64,000 nucleotides of DNA, from contig OZ017753.1 of assembly GCA_963969365.1 (NCBI GenBank), positions 2,542,001 to 2,606,000 on the forward strand. Direction: 5' to 3'. Below are positions 36,001-47,589 of the stretch, piece after piece. Below the pieces are notes generated by a model. The model was not told where the DNA came from. It did not search any database and saw only the letters and a list, made by a program, of their open reading frames with translations. The DNA comes from Asterochloris sp. CNOR1. Taxonomy: Eukaryota > Chlorophyta > Trebouxiophyceae > Trebouxiales > Trebouxiaceae. The position numbers were made by a program, and so were the translations under genes. Positions within the stretch are counted from its first letter, which is position 1, and each line of letters starts with the position of its first letter.

Positions 36001-38475
36001 TGCGTCAAGCATACACATCATTGAGACAGGCAGCTGTGGTGGAGCCATTGTGTGCTCTCCCTGCCTGCGCATCTCTCTGAAGCATGTGACTGTCCTGTGG
36101 TGTAGGGACCTGTACGACAGGCATCTCTGGTGGAGCATGCAATCCACAGCCTTATTAATTTTGCACTGTGCCTGTCATCCCAGACAAGTCTGTGGTGTAG
36201 GATCTCCAGCCTTCAGAGGGCTCCTACGCACAACTCCACTGCTGCACTTTCTTCGGTTGGTCTGCCTGGAGTTGACCATGCACAGAGCTGGCGCAAGACA
36301 GTCCTGGCCACTGCCTCCCTGCCCCCCCCAATTACTGCCACTCCCCACCATTCACAAGTGACTGTCGATATCACAATGACTTCACAGAGTCCTGCTACCT
36401 CTCAAGGGTCACCTCACCGCTTCTGAGGCCTTCCCTGTCTGAGAAGCTGCAGATCCTGACGAGCCGCTGCAGCATTGCTGCCTCTGGCTGCAGACTGATG
36501 GGTGCAAAGCCTGACCGCCCGCTTGAAAGATCCTTTGGGTTTGCAACATGTTGCATGACTCCTTTGCATAGCTTTGTTGTGCTGGCCCATGACAACATCC
36601 TCTGAGGATGCCTAGGGAAATGCAGCTCCTGTTGAGATGTATTGCCTACGGACATTGCTGTGCTGGCCCCAGACAAGTCCCTCTTGGTAGTATAAGCGAA
36701 GCAAGACTGTCCTCATTGGATCCTTTGAGGGACTCAGCCCCACCTCAAGATGCATGCGCTGTGGGAGCCCCAAGCCCTGCTGTGCCGGCCTTGCACACCA
36801 GCCTCTCACATGCATGGCAGGACACATCCCCCTCAAGTGCTTTGTAGCTGCAGCTCACCTCAAGAAGCATGTCCTGTGGGAGGCCTGTGCGTGCTGGCTG
36901 CCCTGTGCAGGATGAGATGATGTCAACCATGATGGGCGCCCCGCACTTGGCTGTCAGCAGGTCTCCCGAGAGGTACTTGTTGGCCAGAGTGGACAGGCAG
37001 CGCCGGTGCTGAGCCTGGCGGCACAGTGCGCAGTTCTTGTCGCGGCACCCAAAGCTCCTGCAGGCAGGTTTGTCAGGTCAGGCAAACACAGCCAGGCCAG
37101 CTTGGCAGCCGTAGCTCCTGCCCGGACTGAGCTCAGGTCAGGCAGGGAGCGCGCAAGCATCGCTAGGGGCTGCGGCCAGCACCTCCGGGGGATGCTCCTG
37201 CACCGTGCAGGGAGGCTCAGTCAAGCCGCTCAGGGGTGCTGGCAGCCTGTTGCCTTTGCATGGCTCGGGGGGGGCTGTATCTTCATCTTCTGCTGGGCCA
37301 CAGAAAGGGGGACTGTATGGTAACATTAGACAACAGCAGATGTAGATGCTGCTCTGCAGGCAGGGATGGCTCCCCTGCAGTGCACAGTCCAGGGATGGGG
37401 CACTCAAGATGCACTATGGTGACCCTGATCCCTGGCTACGGGTGGCGAACCCGCCAGAGGCTGCTGTCAGACGTATGACGTCACCCACCCCTGCGGGACC
37501 CCGCAGCTTCTGGCTGCGGCTGGCACAGTAGCAGGGTGCCTACGGGAGGGCCTGGACAGGTGTGGCTGGGCTCAAGCATGTCAGCTCGGGTCACCTGCAC
37601 TCGTGTCTGATGCTGAGGGTGTACGTCTCTGGCTCCAAGGGTGCGCCCGCCAGCTGGTGCTGCTGCTGCGGCTGCTGATGTGGCGATGGTGGCCGGGTAA
37701 GCTCATGGAAGGTCTGCTGGGCAGCTTGGAGGACTGCTGCAGGCGCCAGGCCCAGCTGAGCAGCAAAGGAGGGCAGGCTGCAGAACGCCAGGATCTGCTG
37801 GTGCAGCAGCGTCTGCAGGGCAGCGGCGGCAGATGGCCGTCACAACAAACTCATTGTGGAGCTGGCTGACTGAGCGATGTTGCAGTGGCCAGGGCGGCAA
37901 CATTCCAAGCCAATCATGTCTGCAAGGCAGGCCGGATTTTGCGGGACAGAGGGACTCAGGGCTGCTCCTGTCCCTCCAGTCATGGACAGGCCCTGGCAGG
38001 CGGGACATGGGCGACTGCAGAAACCATGTTCCAAGCAGACCCAGCCTGACTTGCGTGCTCCCGTTCGCCTTGCTGGTGATTTCCTTGCTGGTAAGCATCA
38101 CAGCAGAAATACAAGCATGCCTGTCAGCGGGAGGCGCCTATGACATGATGCACTTGTATCTGCTACACAGCCATGCAGTCGTTGACTAAATGCTGCGGCA
38201 GCATTAACAGACAGAGCAGTGACAAGAACTTGGCCTTGAGTGGGTGGCACGGCCTCATGACAGGTGCGCACCTGCTGCATAGCGCCTCCTGACCCCAAAT
38301 CCATCGATGCACTCTTCGCCTTTCTCCAGCTCTTACAGACACTGGCTGGAAGCTCTCTGCGAAGCTGAGTGTCCCAAGAATGCGAGTAGAAGTTACACTG
38401 TTGGGCCCACATGTGAAGAGCCCCACCGAGACTGGCACAACCGCGCTGGGCAGCACAACTCCTTGATCGCCTCAA
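33010..38475 (-). CDS. Large regulator-like protein with Cys-rich motif and CBP60-like layout (N-terminal part)
   Basis: Conserved minus-strand exons, 5' to 3': 37595-37812 (LHQQILAFCSLPSFAAQLGL, then His/Gln-rich), 36859-37057 (FGCRDKNCALCRQAQHRRC, then KCGAPIMVDIISSCTGQPA), 35698-35793 (LEQHLDKC-type segment ending LLTNTQ), 35305-35376 (KELLAPGKSA, KKVLIPVQ), 34858-35007 (VHVVSSSIAMLKGQKPPFLL), about 33740-34060 (FVVATQRVKTAQKSEIPHID, then SKIEGVGVQTQSKL), about 33430-33510 (GQFLDLVESTATDQPMQDAL) and 33010-33173 (WQKAKEHVLQAV). The order of a beta-rich region, a LLTG/LLAP step, FVV...K...P....D.V..L..IG, helical motifs and a W-containing helix resembles plant calmodulin-binding protein 60 transcription regulators. 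The similarity is by layout and I hold it loosely. The C4-like Cys cluster before it is not part of plant CBP60. The start (38475 or nearby) is uncertain. Confidence 0.5.
34609..34935. repeat. Three tandem copies of an exon 3' end with splice donor
   Basis: Read on the plus strand, the real exon end with its donor is at 34851-34932 (AGCTCACCACAAAGGCATCT...GTGGCTGACCG...CACCAGAAG). Copies lie at 34715-34808 (nearly the same motifs in order) and 34609-34690 (more decayed, still with AGCTCACC, TTGGGTAGCTGAC and CAGCTGCAC). The copies are inside the intron that follows the exon on the minus strand. Confidence 0.8.
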
Positions 38476-38647
38476 CTCAGCACAAACATGCTAATGGACA
38501 ATGACACGAACGAAAGGGGCAGTGCATAGGTCACGTTCGTGCCAATCAGAGGCTGCTCGAGTCAGCTGCCTTTGGACAGTCAGCACCTCCAGCCCCGCTT
38601 AGCTGCGTGAGATCCTCGTCGGGAAGGCGTAGGCAACCAGAGCAGCC
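38476..38647. promoter_or_regulatory. Divergent intergenic region upstream of RPS30
   Basis: About 170 bases separate the probable 5' end of the large minus-strand gene from the RPS30 start codon. No clear TATA box. The extent depends on the uncertain start of the left gene. Confidence 0.3.
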
Positions 38648-39776
38648 ATGGGTGAGTTGTGCTACAGTGTGCATCAGGCTTGAGACTCCTCATCTGCATG
38701 GCTATTCTGGGATGCCAGCGCCCTGGGCAGGACATACAGAAGCTCCAGGAAGGCAATTTGGGAATCATGCCAGCATAAGCTGGTATGGACCAACACAGCG
38801 TGTCACTTGTTTATGAGCAGGAGCCAGGGCGCAAGCCAGCTGCAGGTGACAGGCACACCTGTCTGTGGATGAGTGCTGGACTGCGCCCCTGTGCAGGCAA
38901 GGTGCACGGCTCCCTAGCTCGTGCCGGAAAGGTGCGGGGGCAGACACCCAAGGTGCCCAAGCAGGAGAAGAAGAAGAACCCCAAGGGGCGGGCAATGAAG
39001 CGCATCAAGTACAACAGGCGCTTTGTCAATGTTGGTGAGCCGGGGAGGCATGCGTGAGAGCAGGCGGGGTCGCCAGGCAGGGCTTCGGCAAGCAGCTGGA
39101 TGTGGCAGCAGCTCCATGCAGTGCATGTGGCCAGGAAGGGCCTGGCTCTGGCACGCCGCTGGCTCTGGCTGTGCTGGCTCTGGCAGTGCAGCTAAGGGGG
39201 CCACCTGACACGCTGCACCAGGCAACCCCGCAAGGGCACCCTGAAGGGCTGGGATGACAGGCCAGGGGGCCCAGCCTGTCAGCCTGGGTCCTGGATGCCA
39301 GGATTGCCATCGAATCTGGCAAGGAGCAGAGTGTAGCAGGAACAGCTTGCATTGGTTGTGTGTGAGGCAGGGGGAGCACCTGAGGCTGGTGGCCCGCCAG
39401 GTACTAGGATCCCCGAGCAGGGTTCCTCTGCAGTGTACGGGTGGCCCTCTTCTTACCAGGGGCCAATGCTGGGGCCCTGGTGGCTCCTGAGGGATGCCGT
39501 TCTGCTGGCAGTCATGCTCGTCACTGCTCTTGCTTGTGGCATCATTTTGGTCAGTGATCAGACGCGGCCCCAGGCCAGCTTCTTGTAGGGGGCTGCCTCT
39601 GCCACCCCTGCCTGCTGCAGCAATGGCTTTGGTGGGGTGATGAATGCAGTCTGCGCTCTGTGCAGCAGCTGAACCCATCAGACGCAGCCCTCTTTTACTG
39701 AAGTCTTCCCCGATCTTCTGCTGCAGTGGTCGGCTTTGGCAAGAAGCGTGGCCCCAACGCCAACCCCACTGGTTAG
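38648..39776 (+). CDS. RPS30: 40S ribosomal protein eS30
   Basis: Three exons: 38648-38651 (only ATGG), 38897-39034 and 39727-39776, joined in exact phase to a 62-residue protein. It begins [20 protein letters not shown], continues with the basic stretch [12 protein letters not shown] and ends [16 protein letters not shown], all diagnostic of eS30. The protein is a small-subunit component near the decoding site. As in plants, there is no N-terminal ubiquitin-like FUBI domain, unlike in animals. The first exon carries one codon plus one base, a layout common in plant and algal ribosomal protein genes, and the second intron is about 690 bases. Start choice is forced by the MGKVHG sequence. Confidence 0.97.
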
Positions 39777-40442
39777 AACCCTCAAGCAGCTGAATCAGCT
39801 AATTAGCAGGTGAGGTGCAGCATTGCCATTAGGTGAGCAATCTTGTGGCATGTGCCCGTATTTGAGATGACAGACAAGCCTCGAATGCTGGCCCTTGCCC
39901 TGTCTTCTGAACAATACTACAGATACCGCCTCGTGCTGAGCTGTTCCATGTTCCTCTGCAGGTCTGACAGCAAAGCAGCTGCCCCTTTAAACAGGGCGCA
40001 CGCAAACATGGAATTTGCCAGCAGTCCATTAGGCTGCCAGCATCAGCTTCAACCAGACTACCATGTGAATTCTGGTGCAATTCCTGTGTAACATCACGTT
40101 GGTGAAGCGTTCAAAGCTTAAACTTGCAACACAGTACTGCTGACTGAGAGGGGCTGGGCAGAGTGATGCGGAGGGACTTTCAATTGATATATGACCAACA
40201 GTGCAAAATTGTCCTGCACCTTAATGGGACTATCATCATGCAGGGTGTAGCGTGACATGGTAAGCATCTACAAAGTATATCTGTATCATCTGGATTTCAG
40301 CTAGGCCGGACTGCAGATGGTGACTCTGAGAACACAGCACTGAGGAAGAGCTTGGGGGAATGGGCCAGACGAGTCCTAGGAGCGAGGGTGGTTTGTGGGC
40401 GCAACAGTGCGCAAGCAGCAGGCCTGCTGACAGCGCCAGGAG
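39777..40442. other. Convergent 3' intergenic region
   Basis: RPS30 (plus) and P5CS (minus) end towards each other here. No exon, RNA gene or repeat was recognised. Confidence 0.6.
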
Positions 40443-43400
40443 TCACTGGCCCCCATTAGCTGCGACGCCATTGGCAGTGGCATGGCCCAGGAAGTCCTCT
40501 GCATTCCCCTTGAGAGGCAGAGGCTTGTGGGTGTACTTGATGTGGGCGTCCTTCTCCACAGTGTGGCCCTGCCCCCGCAGCAGCCAGCGCGTGGTCAGCA
40601 GGCCCTCCACGCCGACGGGCCCCCGTGCGTGGATGCGGCTGGTGCTGATCCCCACCTCCGCGCCCAGGCCAAAGCGGAAGCCGTCGCTGAAGCGGGTGGT
40701 CGCATTGTGGTTGACGCAGGCAGCGTCCACCCGCCGCAGGAACTCCTCCGCCGTCTCCTTGTTGTCTGCACAGATGCAGTGGGGATGGATGATGCACTGT
40801 GCTCGCGCTGACCCATTGTGCAGCCATTTTGGATGACATGATTGCTTGCATCAAGCTGAGTGCACAGGAAAGTTTTTTTTGCTGGCCAGGGAGGAAGCTT
40901 CTGGCCAGGGAGGAAGCTGCCTGCCGGCCAACATACAAGACACCCCAGCAATGAGCATTTGCACGGCTGCAGGGTAGCCAGGGCACAATCTCCGCCTCTG
41001 TGTGTCCAAAGTAGTAGTCAAACAGCAGCACGGCCCTGCTGAATAAAAAAAATGGAGGCAGCACACCACACCAGTGATGGTGGCCTCTGCCTTTCACAGA
41101 GCAGTTAGCAACCAGCACTGCGTCAAACTTATAGCACGCACCTGTAATGATGGCCTCCGTGTGGCCTGAGCCATGGGCATGGATGTGGTCGATGGCCTCG
41201 TCCATGCTGTCCACCAGCTCCAGCGTCAACGCAGCCTCCCCATACTCATGCCTGCACAGCAGGTACTGCCCCATCATCCTTGCAGTGCACATGCATGCCC
41301 AGCATGGTGGTATGTAGCAGCCTCGCCTATACACATGCCCATCACACAGATGTCTGGCCATGCAGTTTCACTCTGGCAGGCGAGACGAAGGGACTGACTC
41401 TGGGGGAGTGCCCATGCCTGCCGCCTTAGTGCAGTTGGTTGCGCCAGTCCATAAGCACAGCTGAGGAGAACATTGTCACCACACTGCTTCCGGCAGACTT
41501 AGCAAGAGATTGGTATAAGCCAGGAGTGCTTGCCGGTCTGCATGCAGAACTCGGCAGATGTGCAGCTTAAGGCGGGTTTGCAGCCAGCGAAGCGCAGCAG
41601 CTGTGTGGGTACCTGTTGCTGGGCGCTGCTGGCAGTCCCAGCACTCGTGTGGTCAGCTTGCCGCCAAACACCTGGATGCCCGCCTCCCGCAGGACTGACT
41701 GCAGTCGGAAGAGCTGCAAGGGGCAGGGAGCAATGCTTAACTCACTGGTGCTGCAAGAAGCACCCAGTCTGATATGGTCACCCAAGTCCTTGCAGCCAGA
41801 GGACCAAAGAGACAGGGATGTGACTGAGCTGGCCAGCGCTTCGCACCGCCATGAGGTGCACGAGCCAGCTGGGTGTGCTGATGGCAGGGTGCCCACTGAA
41901 AAGCACAGGAGCAGGCAAAGCTGCACAGCTTCAGGTGAGCAGGGGTTGCTCCGTACCCATCAAAGCTTGCAAGCCGGACAGAGACTGCAAGACAGCCTGT
42001 GCTGCAGCACAACACATGGGGAGCCTGGACACCTAGACATCTTCTGGACTGGACGATCATGCTGATGATCAAACAGTAATCCTGAGTTTCATCATCACCT
42101 TTGACTCATGTTTCATGAGGAGTGAACCCAAGAGACTGATGCCCAAAGAGAAGAGACTGATGAAGCCCCCACTGACGACGGCTGGCAAGCATTGTGGGAT
42201 ACAGCAAGCCCCAGGGAGCCCAGGCCTCTGAGGATGCAGTCCACTCACCCGCCCATCCCGCGCCAGCGCGCTGTGCACCAGCACCTTCTCCACAGCATTG
42301 CAGGCTGCCGGGTAGTCCAGCTTGGCATCTACAATGATGCGGCAGGCCATGTCCACGCTGCTCTTGGGGTCCACATAGATGTGGCAGATTCCGTCGGCGT
42401 GGCCCAGCACGGCAATGCGCGTGTTGCGCTGGATGTGGCTGACCAGAGCGTTGCTGCCGCGAGGGATGACCAGGTCGATCACATCATCCAGCTTGAGCAG
42501 CTCATCCACACCCTCACGTGTGGTGATGAGGCTTATCAAATCCCGCCCAACCTGCAAGTACAAGCAGCCATGGCATGAAAGAATTTCTGAGCCAACATCT
42601 GGCTGCTTGCCATACCATTTGCATGGTCACCCGTCTAGATGCAGGAAACTCAAGGTTCTGGTCCAGGTGCTGATGTGTGCCTGCCTGTGCCTGTCGATGC
42701 TACATCAATAGTAGTACCATCTTTCCGTGCCAAGGCTAAGCTGCAGGACCCACCTCGGGCTGCTCAGCTGCGATGGTGTCAGTGATGATTCGGTGCAGGC
42801 AGGCGTTGCTGCGGGCAGCCTCCTTCCCACCCTTGAGCAGCAACCCGTTGCCGCTGCGGATAGCCAGGGCTGCAATCTGGGGCAGGGCATCTGGCCGCGC
42901 CTCAAAGATGATGAGCAGCACCCCGATGGGGGCTGTCACCTTCTCCAGAACCAGACCTTCGGCAACCTCCAGACGGCTCAGCACCTGCAGGCCAGCAGCC
43001 AAGGGCACTCAACGACTGTTTTGCTGTGTTTTCCTTCTATGAGATTGTGCAGGGCATGAGGCCATGCTACTCACAACTCAGGCATCCAGCCCAACAAGAC
43101 ATGTCAGCCTTAGACTTGACCTCGCAGGAGAGGTCATGTGGGAGCTCAACAGTTGCAGCCTATGGGCAGTCAAGAAGCCCTGGTACAGCCAGAAGCCCGC
43201 TCATGACAGGGCCACACGACGCTATGAATGCGGAAATCCCCACACAGTTCTGGCCCTTGCCAGGATCCCCATCAGGTGTTCATGTGCCTGCCAGCTCCAG
43301 CTGTGCAGGGTCAACACTGACTGAGCGCAACACCAGAGGTGCTTGCACCACTTGCAAGTGCGTCGGTCTGCGAAGCGTTGGTCAATAGGGGTGCATCCAA

Positions 43401-46400
43401 GCGTGCACCACCCACCCTGCGAATGGGTTCATCCTGCTTGGCAATGGCCCTCAGGCCCTCCGCTAGTTGCTTGATCTTCTGGGGCTTGAGCTTCAGCCGC
43501 TGCATCAGCTGGTCGCTGATCTTGCCCTGGGAAGCCTGCAGCAGGAGAACAGCCGGTCAGTCCAGGCGAACACAGAGGCGGACACAGGGAGGTGAAGCTG
43601 TCCAGCGCCAGATGAACACCATGACTGAGGGGGCGATGCCAGCATGATGCACCTGGGACATTGCAAGCCTGCCCTGGGGTGCCATGGGCACCTCCAGAGG
43701 GCATCAGAGACACAGGGAACCCTATGTCAGGCAGAGCCTGGATGCACTGGCACAGCATGGCCCGTTCCCTCATGCATAGCATCATGGCACTGGGTACTGC
43801 ACCAGGACCTGCAGGAGCCGGCCTCGCAAACTGCCTGGGTCCCTGTGAGGACCTCCACTCAAGCACAGTATGGGGCCGCACTGTTTGTCACGCTGGTGAG
43901 TGCAGGAGCCCACCTCGCAGTCTGCCTGGTTCTCTTTGAGGATCTCCTCCTCATGTGACAGCAGCTCGTCGGCGATCTTGCACAGCAGCTGCTCCCGCTG
44001 CTGGGAGGTCAGGGACTGCAGCACCCTGGAGGCGTTGCGGGCCGCCACGGCAGAGCCGCGGCTGTCTGCTGCAGCCTGGGTGCTCCTGCCTGCAGCGGCC
44101 CTGCCGGACTTCTTCTCCAGCGACTGCTTCTGGATGTGCTGGGCGGCGTCCTGGTTGAAGAGAGTGCCCACCAGCTGGCCTGCAGGGGAGGGGCAGAGCC
44201 TTCAGTGTGAGGTCGGAAAGTGCAAGGTCATGTCCACAACAGTTAGGGTGCCAGGCTGCATGTGACAGGCCCAGGGTGGGGAAACGGGGAGGGGGGGGTG
44301 TGGCAAGAGCTTTGCCATTAGCTTGCAGCGGAGGTGACAAATCATCTCATATCACCCAGAGAAGCGCATGAGAAAGGGCCTGGGAACAGGCGTGACACCC
44401 CAAAGTGGGGCCAGCACGAGGACTGGCCAGGCAGCGGGGGTTGCGGTACACCTGAGTGGATTTGCCCGCGTCATGGCCTGGGTGGGCCCTACAGAGGCCA
44501 CAGGTCACGACTTGAGGCACAAGAGCAATGGGAGGTAGGCACCACGCAGAGGACGCCATAAGGGCAGGATGCATGTGCAACGTCTTTTGATCATCTTGTG
44601 ATGCATGCAGCCACTGTGGCCCACGCTCACCTGCCACCACCTGCAGCAGCGCATCTGCCCCCTTGCCAGAGGCTATGACTGTGGTGACTCCGCCCTTGGC
44701 CGCCATCCAGGCGGCGTCCAGCTGCAGGCAGGGCACAGCACAGTGGAACTTGCCCTCACACAAAGCCCAAAGCTGCAGGGCCGTCTACCTCAGATCCAGT
44801 GAGGTGGCTGCTGCTTGGCATGCTGTTGTCCTGGTCATGGCATCCAGCAAGTAGAGTCTCAATTGCAGGCAAGCTGACTCAAATTTCAGTAGCAGCATAG
44901 GCCATCTCTGCCAGCGTGCTATGTGTCTCAAGCTGGTATCTAAACCCCAGTCAGGTCGATCCATGTTAACAGCAAGAGCTGCAGCCTGGAAGCCCACCTT
45001 AGCCACCATACCGCCGCGTCCGCCGCCCGACTTCTGCCCAAACTTGATCAGCGGGTCATGCACATCGGGGCAGTAGCTGCTAATGATCTCAGAGCTGGGG
45101 TTATCGGGAGGGCCGGTGTACAACCCTCCCACGTCTGTGAGAAGGATGAGCAGGTCAGCGCTGAGCTCCATAGCCAGCAGGGCGGCCAGGCTGTCATTGT
45201 CCCAGAAAGCGACCTTGGGGGGAGCATTGTCCTGCAGCCACATGAGGCACTTTGAGTCAGGATGCGCCATGCCAGCAGGGCTGCCAGGGCTGTCAATGTC
45301 CCAGAAAGCCAATGGCGCAGTCTGGCTGGGCAGGTGTGCATGTCAGGGCCAAGCCTTCAGGTTGTCCCAGAGCTTGAAAGTTGCAGGAAGCCTTGTCTTG
45401 CACCCATGAGATGCAGGTCAGGGGCAGCCAGACAAGGAAGGGTGCTGACAAGAAGTGATTATCACCCTCATCGTCCATCAAGCTGGACACGCCCTGGCGG
45501 ACGGCCACAGCTCTGCGTGATTAGCTTTCAAAGCCTTTATGAAGCATATGCTTTGCAGGCGGGTGCAGTTCCTTGCTGCAGACAGTCCCCAGCAAGATGC
45601 AGCGCAACTTGGTGCTTCCAGAACTGTGCTCCACCAACGTGTGTGGGAAGTTGCAGCCTGTGCTGTCGGTGAGGCAGAGGCAGCCACCTTGCTGCGGGCC
45701 GCCCCCTTGGAGATGGCGTCGTTTTCGTTGAAAACGGGCACGACATTCATGCTCAGCAGGTCCTCGACTGTCCCGCAGAGGTTGTCCTTGAATTCAGGGT
45801 CCGTGAAATCGTTGCTGGTCACCAGCACCTGCAGCAGGCTCTCAAAGTATCAAACACAGACTGATCCAGTAAGCACTTGCTCATCAGGCTTGGCCACCGT
45901 TGCCAGTACAATGCAGGGCGCATCAAGCAGCACCAGCACAACCAGGCTTGCCTGTGCAGCCTGCAGATCCATCATCCCAAAGAGGGAGTCATACAGAGCC
46001 ATGAGCCCGCTCTGTCCTGCGGCCGCTGCAGCACGACCTGCAGCAGGAAAGTCCTCACTTTTACTAAAGGTCAGTACATCGAACGCTGCACGCGGATTGG
46101 CAGCGCCATATCTTGCCCCAGGTGCGTGACCAGCCTGACTCAAGCATCATGATGCGGCAGATGCACAGAGAGCCGTGTTGTGTAGAGAGCCTACAGGGCA
46201 GCCTAAGCAGGCGCAGCACTGGGGTGGCTTGCAAAAGTAGCAGAGGGCAGGAGCTGCCATGTTGGCCGCGTGGTGGAGCAGAGCAGGACCAATTTGCGCC
46301 AGGCCAGCTTGTGCTGAACAGCCAAGCTGCAGGCACACATCACTCACTTGACATGGCACCATTGCCCCCTTGGAATTGCATGACTCACTTGACATGGCAC

Positions 46401-47589
46401 CATTGCCGCCCTGAAACTGCATCTCCAGCGGGCTGCTGTTCAGCACCTGCTGCTGCCTCAGCTTCTGCCGCCCCACGCACACGCCGCCTGCAGGCCGCCC
46501 AGCTGACTGAGACTGGGCCATTGTTTGGGCCATTGGCTTGCACAGCAGCGCTGCCGCGACTTCCTGTTGTCATGACCAGGATCGACGGCAACGGGAGGAG
46601 CAGGTGGCCTGCCACACTCAGACTTCCCACTCTTGAGCTCCTGATAGCGGAGCCTCTGACGCCCAACACAGCCAAGGACGACACAGACTCAACTGGGATC
46701 CAGCCAGTTCCACGATGCACCACCCACTGGGCACACAGGGGCCTGGCACCTACCTGAAGTCACCAGAATAACCTGCCTCCCGCTGCGCACCAGGGCCTCG
46801 ATCTGCTCCACCAGAGCTCCCAGCCGCCCCAGCGCCAGTCTGTTGTCATTACCCCTTGTCACACAGGCTGTTCCAATCTGCGCCGGGCAAGAAGTTTGTC
46901 AGTGTGGGCCTGGCTTCAGCAGCAGTTGTCCTTTCAAGGTAGCAGTGTGGAACCAGCTGCCATTGCCGTTGCGTGATGGGGAGCCATGTGGAGACTGGAC
47001 CCAGCAGCTGTAGAAACGAGGGCACAGGACACTGTGAGATCCTGCAGCACAGCTGTGCCAGAACTGCTTGTGCTGGCCTCCGCTTACGGCAGGATGACTG
47101 AGGACCCACCCCATGGGGTGCCCTCCACGTCTTTCAGGTGCAGGCCGCTTCCAAACCCCATGTGCTGAGACTTTCATCCTGCTAGACCCACCGCAAAGTG
47201 AGCTCTGAGCTGCCCGTGAATAAGATAACATCACTGCACCTCCTACTCTGCCATACAAGCTATGGCAACACTGCCAGATAGCCCCCCCAGCCGCCTCACA
47301 GTGTCTCTGCACCTCCCGCCTCTTGCTGGTGTGCCCCCTGCAGTGCCAGCTGGCCACAGCCAGCTGCACAAGCATAGGTCACCTTGTCCAGGTCAGTGCC
47401 AACTCTGATGCCTGGTGCAGTGCTGCCAGTTGGTCAGGGCCAGCTATATCTTACCTTGACAACCACACGGCGGGCATTGATCACCACCTGCCGGGAGGGG
47501 TGTGCCTGGCCATAGATGCTCTCCGCATCAGCCTCAAAGCGCTTGGACAGATCGCTGAAGCTGACGCAGGGGGCCACATCGGCCACAGC
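40443..47589 (-). CDS. P5CS: Delta-1-pyrroline-5-carboxylate synthase (glutamate 5-kinase + gamma-glutamyl phosphate reductase)
   Basis: It catalyses the first two steps of proline synthesis: phosphorylation of glutamate, then NADPH-dependent reduction to glutamate semialdehyde. Exons (plus coordinates, read right to left): 47455-47589, 46754-46877, 46389-46487, 45952-46037, 45688-45828, 44998-45231, 44631-44722, 43914-44179, 43416-43535, 42754-42984, 42247-42551, 41613-41713, 41142-41251 and 40443-40765 with TGA. Kinase landmarks: [53 protein letters not shown] and GRGGMVAKV. Reductase landmarks: [55 protein letters not shown], catalytic Cys in [13 protein letters not shown], and [18 protein letters not shown]. 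The start codon lies in an unidentified exon upstream of 47589, possibly near 47818. The intron after 45952 uses a GC donor (CAG|GCAAGC). Confidence 0.95.
41419..41470 (+). other. tRNA-like fragment with a perfect Pol III box A
   Basis: Inside a P5CS intron, GCCGCCTTAGTGCAGTTGG looks like the 5' half of a tRNA. The segment 41427-41438 fits the box A consensus, followed by GCGCCAGTCCATAAGC, which resembles the anticodon arm of an elongator tRNA-Met with CAT. No box B (GGTTCGA) and no matching 3' acceptor strand follow within about 80 bases, so it is not a complete tRNA. It may be a retroposed tRNA half or chance. Confidence 0.3.

Noticed and set aside
41419-41470. Complete tRNA-Met gene
   Set aside because: Only the 5' half is present; there is no box B, T arm or matching acceptor strand, so it is listed as a fragment only.
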